Assembly (NCBI GenBank): GCA_963717385.1
Contig: CAVQWE010000001.1
Location: 1-64,000, forward strand
From: Sva-07 sp963717385
GTDB taxonomy: Bacteria > Actinomycetota > Acidimicrobiia > Acidimicrobiales > Ilumatobacteraceae
Direction of reading: 5' to 3'
Length of the DNA: 64,000 nt
The notes under the pieces are model-generated. The model did no database searches and was not told the DNA's origin. It saw nothing but the letters and a program-made list of their open reading frames with translations. How positions within the stretch are numbered: the first letter of the stretch is position 1; each line of letters opens with the position of its first letter. This document shows positions 1 to 10,402 of this stretch, piece after piece. The position numbers and the translations under genes were made by a program.

Positions 1-1812
1 CTCGCTCTCCCACTCGGTGCCGTCTGTGGAGCACTCGTGCTCATCATCTTCGGGCGCCCCGACCGACGACCGACCTTGGACGCCATCGGCTTCGCCCTCG
101 CGGATGCCGGCCTGCACACCACGGAGGTTCGACAGGCCAAGGTCGACGCACGCGGCTCGACGCCCTACTTCGCGACGCTCGACGACGGGAGCGGGCTGTT
201 CGTGAAGGTGCTCGGCCCGCAGGAACGGGCAGCCGATCTGCTCTTCCGGGTCTATCGGTTCTTCCGGTTCAAGAACGTGGGCGACGATCGGCCGTTCTCG
301 TCGCTGCGCCGAACCATCGAACACGAAGCGCTCATCGCGTTGCTCGCCCGCGACGTCGGGGTGCACACGCCGCGCCTGCGGGGCGTCGTCGACGTCGGGA
401 GCGACTCGATGCTGCTCGCCTACGACATGGTCGACGGCATTTCCCTCGACGGCCTCGACGACGACGCGGTCACCGACGATCTGATGAATCGCATCTGGCA
501 GCAGGTCGGCCAGCTGCGCCAGCATCGCATCGCCCACCGCGACCTGAGGCGGGCGAACGTGTTCGTCGGCGACGACTCCGTTCCGTGGATGATCGACTTC
601 GGGTTCTCCGAGGTGGCGGTTCCGGACGAGATCCTCGATGCCGACGTCGCGCAACTGCTGGTGTCGTTGGGTGTCGTGGTCGGAGCCCAGCGAGCGGTGG
701 TCTCCGCCGTCGACGTGCTCGGCGACGATGCCGTCGGCGACGCGTTGCCGCGATTGCAGACGAAGGCGCTGAGCGGTGCAACTCAAACTGCGCTGAAGGA
801 GCACCCTGGCTTGCTCGAGGAACTCCGCAACGAGGTGATCGAGCGTTGTGGCGTCGAGAACGTCGAGTACGTCCAGCTCGAACGCGCCAACCGCAACACC
901 ATCATCACGGTGGTGGCCCTCGTGCTGGCGACCTATTTCCTGTTCCCCCAACTCGCCGACGTTCCCGGCATCGTCACACAGGTCAAGGACGCCAACTGGG
1001 CGTGGACGCCGGCGATCATCCTCGCCTCGACGATGACCTACATCGCAGCGTCGATGAGTCTCGCCGGAGCGATCCCCGAGCGCTTGCAGGTGGGACCACT
1101 CGTCACCGCCTCGTTCGGTTCGTCGTTCGCCAGCAAACTCGCACCGGCCGGGCTGGGTGGTATGGCGCTGAACATGCGGTTCCTGCAGAAGCAGGGCATC
1201 GACAAGGCGGTGGCCGCGTCGGGCATCGGACTCAACACGATCGCCGGTCTCGTCGGCCACCTCACGCTCGTCGGCGTCTTCATCGTGTGGGCCGGCCGAG
1301 ACGCATTCGGCAGTTTCCGGCTTCCCGACCCCAAGTACTTCCTGATCGGCATCGCTGTCGTCGCCGTGTTCGCGCTGATCTCGCTCGCGGTTCCGGGCAC
1401 GCGGCGGATGCTGCGCGAGAAGCTCGTCCCGATCATCGCCCGGGCCTTCGACGGCGTGACCGACGTGCTGCGGCGCCCGAGCAAGGTCGTGCTGCTGCTC
1501 GGTGGGTCGATCCTGGTCACCTTGGCGTACCTCACGACGCTGTACTTCAGTGTCGAGGCGTTCGGCGGAGGGCTCCCGTTCGCCACGGTCGGGGCGGTGT
1601 TCCTCGTGGGGTCAGCGGTGGCGCAGGCGGCCCCGACCCCCGGTGGCCTGGGTGCCGTCGAAGCGGCCCTGATCGCGGGGCTCGTCGCTGCCGGACTCGA
1701 CAACACGGTCGCGGTCCCGGCGGTCTTCCTCTATCGGTTGTTCACCTTCTGGGTACCAATCCTGCCGGGTTGGTTGTGCTTCCAGTGGCTCGAGCGCCAC
1801 GAGTACCTGTGA
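1..1812 (+). CDS. Kinase-like / flippase-like membrane fusion protein (5' partial)
   Basis: The reading frame is open from base 1, so the start lies outside the window; about 603 residues are visible. The first residues look like the end of a membrane segment. Next comes a protein-kinase-like domain (about residues 25-260) with the catalytic-loop motif AHRDLRRANVF and the metal-binding motif MIDFG. The C-terminal half (about 295-600) has multiple hydrophobic segments of the lysylphosphatidylglycerol-synthase TM / UPF0104 (AglD2-like flippase) family, with the typical TPGGLGAVEAAL stretch and a C-terminal WLERHEYL. Family knowledge suggests a role in moving or modifying a lipid-linked substrate at the inner membrane. 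The substrate, and whether the kinase is active, are unknown. A decayed paralogue of the C-terminal part lies at 2422-2798. Confidence 0.85.
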   Translation, partial: LALPLGAVCGALVLIIFGRPDRRPTLDAIGFALADAGLHTTEVRQAKVDARGSTPYFATLDDGSGLFVKVLGPQERAADLLFRVYRFFRFKNVGDDRPFSSLRRTIEHEALIALLARDVGVHTPRLRGVVDVGSDSMLLAYDMVDGISLDGLDDDAVTDDLMNRIWQQVGQLRQHRIAHRDLRRANVFVGDDSVPWMIDFGFSEVAVPDEILDADVAQLLVSLGVVVGAQRAVVSAVDVLGDDAVGDALPRLQTKALSGATQTALKEHPGLLEELRNEVIERCGVENVEYVQLERANRNTIITVVALVLATYFLFPQLADVPGIVTQVKDANWAWTPAIILASTMTYIAASMSLAGAIPERLQVGPLVTASFGSSFASKLAPAGLGGMALNMRFLQKQGIDKAVAASGIGLNTIAGLVGHLTLVGVFIVWAGRDAFGSFRLPDPKYFLIGIAVVAVFALISLAVPGTRRMLREKLVPIIARAFDGVTDVLRRPSKVVLLLGGSILVTLAYLTTLYFSVEAFGGGLPFATVGAVFLVGSAVAQAAPTPGGLGAVEAALIAGLVAAGLDNTVAVPAVFLYRLFTFWVPILPGWLCFQWLERHEYL

Positions 1813-1862
1813 GCATCGGCGGGGCCTTCGAGCCGAGGGTGCCTCCGGTAGTGTTCACGGAG

Positions 1863-2297
1863 ATGTCCGAACCCCGTCACGAGACCGCCGAGCGATTCTT
1901 GCTGCAGTTCGCTCGCTTCGGTTCGGCGGTGACCAAAACGCTGGTTGCTGCCACGAATCAACCGGACTTCGTCACGAATGCTCCGATTCTGGTGTTGTGC
2001 CTCCTCGATCTCGACGGACCCACTCGCCCGGGAGCGATCGCTGAGGTGGTGGGCCTCACGACCGGCGGAACGACCAAGCTCCTCGACCGGATGGAGGCAG
2101 CCGGCCTGATCCATCGGACCTACGGCGCGATCGACAACGACCACCGCGGTGTCCAGGTGGAGTTGACCGCTCGTGGACGCACGCTGCTGCGCCAGGCCAC
2201 GGCCGCGCTCCTCGCACACTTGCCGGACGCCTCGACAACCGTCAAGGAGATCGTCTCGCTGATGGACGAGATCGAGGGCACTGCACCTGCGGACTGA
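1863..2297 (+). CDS. MarR-family transcriptional regulator
   Basis: A 144-residue winged-helix protein. The recognition-helix region (AEVVGLTTGGTTKLLDRMEA) and the following wing (NDHRGVQVELTARGRTLL) are typical of MarR dimeric repressors that respond to small aromatic or lipophilic ligands. The ATG at 1863 is chosen because it begins the conserved fold; a GTG at 1851 is an in-frame alternative. It lies 50 bp after the kinase-flippase gene and upstream of a gene remnant, so its target is not obvious from context. No clear operator was seen. Confidence 0.8.
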   Translation: MSEPRHETAERFLLQFARFGSAVTKTLVAATNQPDFVTNAPILVLCLLDLDGPTRPGAIAEVVGLTTGGTTKLLDRMEAAGLIHRTYGAIDNDHRGVQVELTARGRTLLRQATAALLAHLPDASTTVKEIVSLMDEIEGTAPAD

Positions 2298-2421
2298 CGA
2301 CTCGATCTGCCCGACCGTGCAGGAGCTCGTCGATGTATCAGAAAAGTATCAATCCGGGGTGCACCGGGCCGTGTCACCCTGTCCGGCCGGTGTCAACCTG
2401 TCCACCAATCGTCCCTGCTAG

Positions 2422-2798
2422 ATGGCACAATCTGACACGATCCGGTGCGAGCCGAAGTCGCCTCGCCGCCTCGTGATGTTGTTCGGCGGCAACGTGACCG
2501 CCGAGCTGCTGTTTGCGCAGGCGCTCGGATTGCTCGTCGAAGCGTTCGGCTACTCGATTCCCCTACACGAGCTCTTGTTCATCAACATGGCCGTCTCCCT
2601 GCTCGCCGGGCCACTCCCGATTCCAGGTGGCGTCGGGGTGACCGAGGGTGGTCTCGTCTTCGGGTTGACGCCCTTCGGTGTCTCCCAGGAGGCAGCGTTC
2701 GCAGGGCGGTGATCCTGTACCTGCTGGCGACGTGCTTCACGCCGCTGATCTGGGGGTACTTCTCGATGAACTGGTTGGAGCGGAACCGATACCTCTGA
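2422..2798 (+). pseudogene. Remnant of a UPF0104 / flippase-like gene (truncated and frameshifted)
   Basis: Two overlapping frames together encode about 125 residues matching the C-terminal end of the AglD2/UPF0104 family. The first frame carries LLFINMAVSLLAGPLPIPGG and VGVTEGGLVFGLTPFG; the second continues with AVILYLLATCF and ends WLERNRYL. The switch falls near 2700-2705. The N-terminal domains are absent and upstream frames contain stops, so this is a true 5' truncation as well as a frameshift. It resembles the C-terminus of the gene at 1-1812 and is best read as the relic of a tandem or related copy. Confidence 0.75.
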
Positions 2799-2860
2799 CG
2801 CTCGCTCGAGCGCCATCCGTTCGAGCCGACTGCGAGGCCTGCCTCGTGTCGTTCCGCCGT

Positions 2861-4954
2861 TCAGGTGATGTCGATTCGCGGACCGACCGTTGTCGACAGC
2901 GGTCGCGTGGTGACACCACGCGAGATCGTGAGACGGTGGGGTCCGCCGACGATTGCAACATTCGTGTCCTGGAGTCGACGAACCAGTCGGCGTGCGCGCC
3001 ACGGCGGCATGTCGTGAACAACGTGGGCGGGTGCAACCACGAGGTCGGTCGGTAGGACATTGTCGAGGATGCGCGCCTGTTCGTCGGAGTCGTCGACGAT
3101 CTTGATCTCGTGGTCACCATCGCGGGCGAAGAGCTGCCGGGCGAGGTCGGCGTCGTTGAAAAGCACGACGAGGGACACATCGGCCGCTCGTCGGAGGTGG
3201 CGAACCACGTCGGCGGTCAACTCGACGTCGGCTCGTTGCCAGACGGTGCTCGGGTTGCCGAGTTGTACCACGATCCGGGTCCAGGGTCGCACGAGGTGCG
3301 CGGCGATGGTTGGCACCGGTGAAGCTTCCCCGACGCCGTCGATGTCGTTGCCGAACACGTAGTCGGCGGCCCACTTCGGCCCATCCCAGGCAAGCACCAC
3401 CAATGATGCGCCGAGCTCGGCGACGAGGTTGACCGTTGCACTGGTGAACGAGTCGCCGACGCGCACCATGCCGTCACCGTCGAGCCCGATCGCTGCAGCC
3501 TCAGCGGAGGCACGTTCGACTGCCATGCGAACATCGGGTTGCTGGGTGACGCCGACGACTCCGTAGGGAATCACCACCCCGTCGTCAGGCCGGGCGAGAC
3601 CACCGGCGAGGGCCACGAGGTTGGCGATCTCGGACTCGCTCCCGCGCGCATCGAGCAGGACCTGCTGGCCGATCGGTGGACGGTCGACGACCACCGGAGG
3701 AACGCGGGCAGCGAAGAACCGCGTCGCATACGACGTGATGAGCGCGGTGATCACGATCGCGAGCACCGCAGCGTTCACCACGTTCTGACCGAACATCCCC
3801 AGCTTCAAGCCGACCTGGGCGATGGCGAGCGTCGACGCAGCCTGGCCGAACGACAGCGACGACATGAGGCCGACCTCATTGCGGGTGAGCCCGAAGATCT
3901 TCCCGGCGATCGTGGCCGCGCTGGTCTTGCCCACGAGCACGAAACCGGTGAAGAGCAGACCGAGTCCGATCGTCGGGGGGTCGATGAGCACTGCCGGGTC
4001 GATGTTCAGACCGATCGAGATCAGGAACATCGGGATGAACAGTGAAGTCCCGACGAAGTCGAGACGTTCCATCAACGGTCCGCGAGCGGGAATGAGGCGG
4101 TTCAGTCCCAGCCCGGCGAGAAAGGCACCGATCAGCCCTTCCATGCCACCGAGCAGCGCCACGGTGGCCCCGACCCCCATCAACGCAAGCGTGAACACGA
4201 AGCGCTGCGGGCGGGTTCGTCCGACGCGGACGAAGAACCAGTTCGCAACGCGCGGCAGCAACCACAAGCACACCAAGGCCAGCAGCGGCAGACCGAGCCA
4301 CAGGGGAAGCGTTGGGTCGGGCGTGGTCGGCACGACCCCCTCGGGGGCGAGCCGTTCTGCGAGCTCGTTGCCGAACGGTAAGTCGAGGGGTTCGATCTCG
4401 ATGACCGTGGTCGCCGTGGCGAAGGCCAGGACGGTCAACGACATGAGGTCGGCGACGACACCAGCGGACACCGCCGCGCCGACCGATCGAGTGCTCTGCA
4501 GCCCGGCCGACTGGACCTCGGAGTAGGCGACGAGCGTATTCGAGGCCCACATCGCCCCGATCAGGAACGCGCCAAGGGTTTCGATGTCCTTGGCCTGGTC
4601 GACGACGACGACGCTGAGCACGAACGGGAGGAAGAATCCGAGGAGCCCGAAGGTGATCGCCATGCGGCGGTTGTCGTTGAAGGCCTTGACGTCGAACGAC
4701 AGCCCCGCCAGGAACATCAGGTAGAGGATCCCGATCGATCCGAGGTCGTCGACGAGTCCACCCGATTCGAGCCAGCCGATCACGAACGGCCCGAAAATCA
4801 TGCCGCCGGCGATCAACCCGACGATGCCGGGGATCCGCAATCGCTCAGCAACGATCGGTCCGAGTACGACCACGATGAGCAGGACGGCGATCGTCGCCTC
4901 CACACTGCCGACTAGCACCCCTGGCCCCTTCTGTTCACCGGCGGACACTTCCAC
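2861..4954 (-). CDS. CPA2-family cation/proton antiporter with C-terminal USP-like domains
   Basis: A 697-residue protein. Residues about 15-420 form the multi-pass Na+/H+ (Kef/CPA2) exchanger core, with IPGIVGLIAGGMIFGP in the second membrane segment and further helices rich in Gly, Leu and Val. Residues about 430-690 are soluble and resemble tandem universal-stress-protein-like regulatory domains. By family it exchanges Na+ or K+ for H+ across the inner membrane and supports pH or salt homeostasis; the ion cannot be read from sequence. The GTG start gives a short polar leader before the first membrane helix. It is encoded alone, convergent with the upstream remnant. Confidence 0.85.
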   Translation of the reverse strand: MEVSAGEQKGPGVLVGSVEATIAVLLIVVVLGPIVAERLRIPGIVGLIAGGMIFGPFVIGWLESGGLVDDLGSIGILYLMFLAGLSFDVKAFNDNRRMAITFGLLGFFLPFVLSVVVVDQAKDIETLGAFLIGAMWASNTLVAYSEVQSAGLQSTRSVGAAVSAGVVADLMSLTVLAFATATTVIEIEPLDLPFGNELAERLAPEGVVPTTPDPTLPLWLGLPLLALVCLWLLPRVANWFFVRVGRTRPQRFVFTLALMGVGATVALLGGMEGLIGAFLAGLGLNRLIPARGPLMERLDFVGTSLFIPMFLISIGLNIDPAVLIDPPTIGLGLLFTGFVLVGKTSAATIAGKIFGLTRNEVGLMSSLSFGQAASTLAIAQVGLKLGMFGQNVVNAAVLAIVITALITSYATRFFAARVPPVVVDRPPIGQQVLLDARGSESEIANLVALAGGLARPDDGVVIPYGVVGVTQQPDVRMAVERASAEAAAIGLDGDGMVRVGDSFTSATVNLVAELGASLVVLAWDGPKWAADYVFGNDIDGVGEASPVPTIAAHLVRPWTRIVVQLGNPSTVWQRADVELTADVVRHLRRAADVSLVVLFNDADLARQLFARDGDHEIKIVDDSDEQARILDNVLPTDLVVAPAHVVHDMPPWRARRLVRRLQDTNVAIVGGPHRLTISRGVTTRPLSTTVGPRIDIT

Positions 4955-5377
4955 AACTGCCGGCGCCGAGCAAGACTTCTGCTACTGGGAGCGGTCGTCG
5001 CTCACCGGCTCATCAATGAGCTCCGAGAACGAGCCGACCGTCGGCATCGGGTGGGGCATCGCTGCACGGTAGTCGCGAGCCGGATCAGACGAATGCGGCG
5101 GTGTGGCCGACCAGGTGAGAGCGCTGGCGGTAAGGGTGGTGGCGGCAATAGCGATGGGCTCCCCACGGTTCCGGCCAACACGGTTCGGACTCCGAGCGAC
5201 CTGCGGGCCCGCTGGAAGTCAGCACGGTAGAGACGGGGCAACACCGGACGAGCGTGGCCCAAGTCGTCGGGCCGCCTCGACGCATGCGCACCATCCAAGA
5301 GAGGCCCAGTGGTGTGCGAGGGGTCGGTGTCGACGGTTATCTCGTCTGTCTGGAGCTGATTTGTGTTGCTCGGCTGA
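4955..5377. other. Intergenic region with no supported gene
   Basis: This 423-base stretch lies between the 5' end of the antiporter gene and the 3' end of the exported CAP/cadherin-like gene, both on the minus strand. Several short open frames cross it on both strands, but their translations are Arg/Pro-rich, match no family I recognise and overlap one another. It should contain the antiporter promoter. I could not identify convincing -35/-10 boxes or a strong hairpin. Confidence 0.5.
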
Positions 5378-6946
5378 TCAACAGCTGCCGAATTGGCATC
5401 GCACGGCGCTCTGCATCGCCGATGCGGCGCCATCTATAGAGCCGAGTCCTTTGGTCACCGAGAGGATGAGGTCAGTCTGGGGTGACCGTGCACCGAGCTC
5501 ATCGACCGCCACGATCTCCATCAAGTAGTCCCGTTCGTCGAGCGGGGCGGCAACACGAAGCGCACCATCGACGACCTCGAAGGATCGGGCATCAGGCCCA
5601 CTCAACCGATACGTCAGCAGTTCGTCGCGGTCATCGGGGTCGTTTGATGCGACGTATCCGACAACGGATCGTTCGGTCGCCTCCGTCGTGACCGGCACCG
5701 TGACGATTGTGGGTTTCGACGGAGAAGTGTTGGGTCGGACCGCTATTCCCTGCCTGTAGTTGCACCGGGACGCACCGAGGATGTTGTTCACACGAAGACA
5801 CGCCCAGTAGGTGTCCGGGGGAACGGGGACAACGGTCTCACCCGGGAAACTCACCGACACGTCGATCACAGTCTCGGTGAACGGAGCATCACGACGCATG
5901 AGGACTAGCTCGGTTGAGAGGACGGGCGACCCGCCGGTTTCAGGGAAGCTTGGCGATTCTGTCGTGATGACGACCCGACCAGCGCCTCCTTGGATGCTGC
6001 TGTATTCCGACCAGATCGCCGGCGTCGTCAACGCAGAAAACGACCATTCGACGGTGGTCTCGACACCGTCGCTCTGCTTCGTGACTATCGACGCGGTGAC
6101 GGTGGAACCAATCGTGTACGGACGACGCGAGAAGAAGATGAACTCGCGAGCCGACTCGCCTGGGTCGAGGATCTGACTCTCTGTCGAGAACGGGGAGCCC
6201 AGCACACAGAAGGGAATCTCGCCGTCATCATCCCGCAGGCTCGCATCGACGAGAGTTCGGTCCTCGGGGAACCAAGCGAACACGCTCTGCCCGGGTGATC
6301 CACCGTCGATAGGCGGACAGAAGTCTCGCGGTTCAGGGCTCTCGCCTGTCCTCATCCGAACCCTGGGAAGGACCCCTCCCGGTGCGGGAAACGTGTAGAT
6401 GGTGTCGACTTGCCTCGTGCCGAAGGCGCGGGCTGCGTTTGCCGTTCGATCTCCGAGCGACGCCGTGGCCGCGCCGACCCGAAGCGTCGACGGACGGAGC
6501 AACGGGCCGCCGTGGTAGGGCGTGTTGTTCCATCCGTCCACTGCGTCTGTGAGCGTGGGTGGACCGCAGTACAAGACATTGTGGAAATAGTCCACGTCGG
6601 GCGCCTTCGGGAAGTTCGGATCTGCACCGTGGCCGCAGTACGTCGAGCCCTGCTCCCAGATCTCCGTCAGGTAGTCAACGTGATTTTGTGAGCCCGTGTT
6701 GTCCGCAGGGCTGCTCGTCACGAGCGGAAATGGTGATCCGTCAATACCGCCGCCGAAGCCACGCCACCAGTTGATGGTCTCCAACCACGGATCGTCGCCG
6801 ACTGGACGCGTCGCGCTCGCCGACAGCCGCGGCGAGCCTGGGCCGGCGACAGAAGCTGTGGGGATGGCAAGAACCGCAAGCGCGCACCACAGTGCAATGA
6901 ACACTCCACGGACAGGAGTCGTTCGCCCCGATCGTGTCAACGACAT
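5378..6946 (-). CDS. Exported CAP-like protein with C-terminal cadherin-like repeat
   Basis: A protein of about 522 residues starting at the ATG at 6946; 23 additional in-frame upstream residues look non-native. Residues 1-35 are a Sec signal peptide (positive start, FIALWCALAVLAI core, then SVAG). Residues about 45-180 resemble a CAP/SCP domain: a WLETINWWR helix, QNHVDYLTE and GWNNTPYHGGPLL followed by LRVG. The C-terminal 100 residues look like a cadherin/Ig-type repeat (SNDPDDRDELLTYRLSG). The middle is a Cys-containing beta-rich segment I cannot assign. An extracellular binding or adhesion role is inference. Monocistronic. Confidence 0.65.
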   Translation of the reverse strand: MSLTRSGRTTPVRGVFIALWCALAVLAIPTASVAGPGSPRLSASATRPVGDDPWLETINWWRGFGGGIDGSPFPLVTSSPADNTGSQNHVDYLTEIWEQGSTYCGHGADPNFPKAPDVDYFHNVLYCGPPTLTDAVDGWNNTPYHGGPLLRPSTLRVGAATASLGDRTANAARAFGTRQVDTIYTFPAPGGVLPRVRMRTGESPEPRDFCPPIDGGSPGQSVFAWFPEDRTLVDASLRDDDGEIPFCVLGSPFSTESQILDPGESAREFIFFSRRPYTIGSTVTASIVTKQSDGVETTVEWSFSALTTPAIWSEYSSIQGGAGRVVITTESPSFPETGGSPVLSTELVLMRRDAPFTETVIDVSVSFPGETVVPVPPDTYWACLRVNNILGASRCNYRQGIAVRPNTSPSKPTIVTVPVTTEATERSVVGYVASNDPDDRDELLTYRLSGPDARSFEVVDGALRVAAPLDERDYLMEIVAVDELGARSPQTDLILSVTKGLGSIDGAASAMQSAVRCQFGSC

Positions 6947-7101
6947 GTCCGCCCCGTCTCTCTGCCTGCCCGCCAAACGATAGTGGTCTGTAGCCCAACC
7001 GGGTACACCAACCAACCACCCTTCAACGGGATCAATTGACGCCGCTCGTCGAAACTCCAGCTCGATCTGTCGCGGAAGTCAGAAACACCACACTTCACCG
7101 C

Positions 7102-7701
7102 TCACTCCTCCACGCTTCGCGGATCTCGATTGGTTGTGGTGCGGTTGCCCGAGCGCAGCCGGCGGCCGATCCGTCGAGCGATTCGGTAGAGCACGATCGC
7201 TACGACGACCGAGGCGAAGCTCAGCAGTGCGACGATCACGATGGCGAGCTCTGGCCGAGAGATCGCAAGTGCCATCACGGCGAACACGAGCCCGTCCTCG
7301 GCGGCGCTGACCGCCACATTCGACACCGGCTCGGGCGAGGCGTTCACGACAAGACGAGTCGACGCTTTGGCGCTGTGACTGCTCAGCGCCAGCAACACCC
7401 CTGACACCGCCAGCGCCGGAACCGACAGTTCCGTGTCCGTCGCCGTGCTCATCAGGTACCCACCGACGGCGGGGCGGATGAACGTGTGCACGGTGTCCCA
7501 TGCCGAATCCACGAGGGCGATCTTGTCGATCACGAACTCCGCCAGGAACAGCGTGACCGCCGCAGCGATCACCCACCAGTGTTCGACGAACGATGGTGCC
7601 TCGATCCAGCCCGAGCGTCCGGCAATGCCGACGACGGCCACCACGCCGTAGACGCTGATACCCGACGACCACCCCGCCCCCATGGCCGTGCCGATGTCCA
7701 C
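7102..7701 (-). CDS. DUF4126-family membrane protein
   Basis: A 199-residue protein with several hydrophobic segments. It carries the family-typical stretch AEFVIDKIALVDSAWDTVHT followed by FIRPAVGGYLMS. DUF4126 proteins are small actinobacterial and proteobacterial membrane proteins of unknown function. The start is a GTG at 7701; an in-frame ATG lies six codons downstream at 7683. The basic C-terminus (RRIGRRLRSG) is likely cytoplasmic. No functional partner is suggested by its neighbours. Confidence 0.75.
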   Translation of the reverse strand: MDIGTAMGAGWSSGISVYGVVAVVGIAGRSGWIEAPSFVEHWWVIAAAVTLFLAEFVIDKIALVDSAWDTVHTFIRPAVGGYLMSTATDTELSVPALAVSGVLLALSSHSAKASTRLVVNASPEPVSNVAVSAAEDGLVFAVMALAISRPELAIVIVALLSFASVVVAIVLYRIARRIGRRLRSGNRTTTNRDPRSVEE

Positions 7702-7824
7702 AGCGACGGTCTAGCAGTTCGCTGTGTGACGTCGGCGAAGTTGCCCATCGTGCGGGCTCCGATGGACTCCGATGCGGCGGTGTCGGTACTGTCGGCGGCT
7801 TCGTCAACGAGCGGGGGATGACAC

Positions 7825-10387
7825 GTGCAAGCAGATCGACAGGGTTCGCGCGCCGCGGTGATTGCGTTGGGTGTCACGGTGGCGCTGGTCGCAGCAGCAT
7901 GTTCGAGCGACGGCGAGTCGTCGACGCCAACGACGCAAGCGGTGACCACCATCGAGCCGACGCCAACCACCGACCCGACCGACGAATCAACCACCGACAC
8001 CACCGAGGCCGCACCGACGATCACCGAGGATCGGGCGTACTACATCTTGCCGCCGGGCAACTACGGCGGCCTCCCGGTGAACGACAACTCGCTCGACCAA
8101 CTGCCGTTGTACGACGGCCTCACACCGTTGCGTGGCGACATCACCGACGCCGACATCGACGAGTTGTTCCTCACCGCCGACTTCGAACCGATCGGTGAGA
8201 CCACCGACGAACCGACCGGGCGCGACGGCACCACGATCACCTACGACTCGTTCGGCATCCCTCACATCACCGGCGAAACGCGCGAAGACGTCGCGTTCGG
8301 CGCCGGCTGGGTGACCGCACGCGATCGTGCACTGCTGCTCGACCTCGGCCGCGGACCGTCGCGCGTGGCGGTCGCCGACGTGCCGGGCATCGATGCGTTC
8401 TCGCTCGTCACGAGCGCACGGGAATTCATCCCGAGCGCGGCGACCGAGCAATTGGTCACCGATCAGGTCGAATTGATCCGCGACACCTACGGCGACGAAG
8501 GGGACGAGATCATCGCTGACGCCGAGGCCTACGTCGACGGCGTCAACGCATACCGAGCTGCCAACGACGTTGCCGGCGAACCGTTCACGGTCAACGACGT
8601 GATCGCGGTGACTGCATTCATCGGTTCGATCTTCGGTGCCGGTGGTGGTTCCGAAGCGGCCAACGCCCAGTTCCTGTCCGAGTTGCAGGCGTCGCTCGGC
8701 GACGAGCAGGGGCGAGCGGTGTGGGAGGACTTCATGCCGTTCGACGACCCCGAGGCACCGACCACCATCGAGGAACGTTTCGAGTATGGAACGTTCACCG
8801 GTGGCGACGTGACCGGCTCGGTGGTCATCGATGCCGGCTCGCTCGTGTCGATCGATGTCGGCGCGAACGCCGCTGAGCCGCAGGGCATCGTCTGCAACGA
8901 GCACCGATTCGGTCGTCTACGACGCATCGTCCGGCCCACGAACGCGCACGGCGTCGAACTGGCTGCTGGCGGATCCGGCAGCGTCGGTCAACAACACCAC
9001 GCTGGGGGTCATGGGTCCGCAGCTCGGCTACTACTACCCCGAGATCGTGCAGCAGATCCACCTCAGTGGCCCCGGCATCGAAGCCCAGGGCGCCGCCGTG
9101 CCCGGTTTGGCGATGTATCTGCTGATCGGTCGCACCGAGGACTATGCGTGGAGCCTCACCTCGGCGAACCAGGACGTGCGCGACGTGTACGCCGAGCTCC
9201 TGTGCGAGCCCGACGGATCCACCCCGACGATCGAATCTGGCCACTACGAGTACGAGGGCGAATGCATCGCGTTCGAGCAGTTCGACGCAGGCACCTTGGC
9301 TGGTGCGCCGATCAGCTACCCCACCTCGGTCCACGGTCCTGTCGTCGCTACTGCTACCTCCGAGGGGCGCCCGGTCGCGCTCACCAGCAAGCGCTCGACG
9401 TTCGGGCGTGACGGCCTGAACCTCGGCGCACTCAAGGACATGACCGAAGGTGACGCCGACACCACCGAGTCGTTCTTCGAGTCGGCCGACAAGTTCGGGT
9501 TCACGTTCAATTGGGGCTACGCCAACCGTGACGGCATCGGCTACTACGCGTCGGGCCTGCTGCCGGTTCGCGCCGAGGGGCTCGATCGGCGCCTGCCGAC
9601 GCTCGGCACCGGCGAGTACGAGTGGCAGGGCTTCCTCGAACAAGACGACAAGCCGCACGCCACCGATGGCCCGGACGGGCGGCTGGTGAACTGGAACAAC
9701 CAGTCGGCTCCTGGTTTCATGCACGGCGACGGCAACCAGTACGGCTCGGTCCATCGCGTCGAGAACTTCGACCAATGGCCCGATCAGGTGGATCTTGCCG
9801 GCGTCGTCGGCGTGATGAACCGCGCCGCCACCGAAGACGTCCGCTCGACGGTCTGGCCGGTGATCAGCGACGTACTCGCTGGCGGCGAGGCCCCCACGGA
9901 CCTTGCCGCGCAGGCCGTTGCGTACCTCGACGAGTGGGTTGCCGATGACGCTCCACGGCTCGACGCCGATGATGACGGGTTCGCCGACAGCGCGGGCCCA
10001 CTCCTGCTCGACGAGATCTTCGACGCCGTCGTCGGCGCAGTGAGCGAACCGGTGCTTGGACCGGCCATCGCCGCCGAGATCGACTTTCGCGGCATCGACG
10101 ACGCCAGCTTCATCGACAAGGATCTGCGCACCGTGCTCGGCGAACCCGTCGAAGGTGAGTTCAACGTCGCCTATTGCGGCGCCGGCGATCTCGATGCCTG
10201 TCGTGACTCGTTGTGGGCGGCCGTCGAGGACGAAGTCTCAGCGCTCGCCGCCGAACGAGGAGCCGACGTTCCAACCTGGCTTCCGCCGGGTCAGCGCCTC
10301 ACGTTCGCGCCGGGCTTGATCGACAACGACTTCCGGGCCACGAACCGACCGACCTACCAGCAGCTTCTGGAGTTCGCACCCCGCTGA
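7825..10387 (+). CDS. Penicillin acylase-family lipoprotein (frameshifted)
   Basis: Together two frames encode about 853 residues of an N-terminal-nucleophile hydrolase of the penicillin/acyl-homoserine-lactone acylase family. The N-terminus is a lipoprotein signal with lipobox VAAAC, so the enzyme is probably anchored outside the cell. The alpha-like part contains YDSFGIPHITGET and AFGAGWVTARDRALLLDL; the beta-like part begins around ASNWLLAD, where the nucleophilic Ser is expected, and contains NWNNQSAPGF. The frame changes from one to the other between about 8860 and 8900, just before the nucleophile, needing a one-base insertion or two-base loss. The rest is well conserved, so a consensus error is plausible. 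The acyl substrate is unknown. Confidence 0.8.
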
Positions 10388-10402
10388 GTTCGGTGTGGCA
10401 GA

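Noticed and set aside
5002..5433. Small genes on either strand between the antiporter and the CAP-like gene
   Set aside because: Overlapping frames of biased composition, no ribosome-binding site, no recognisable domain.
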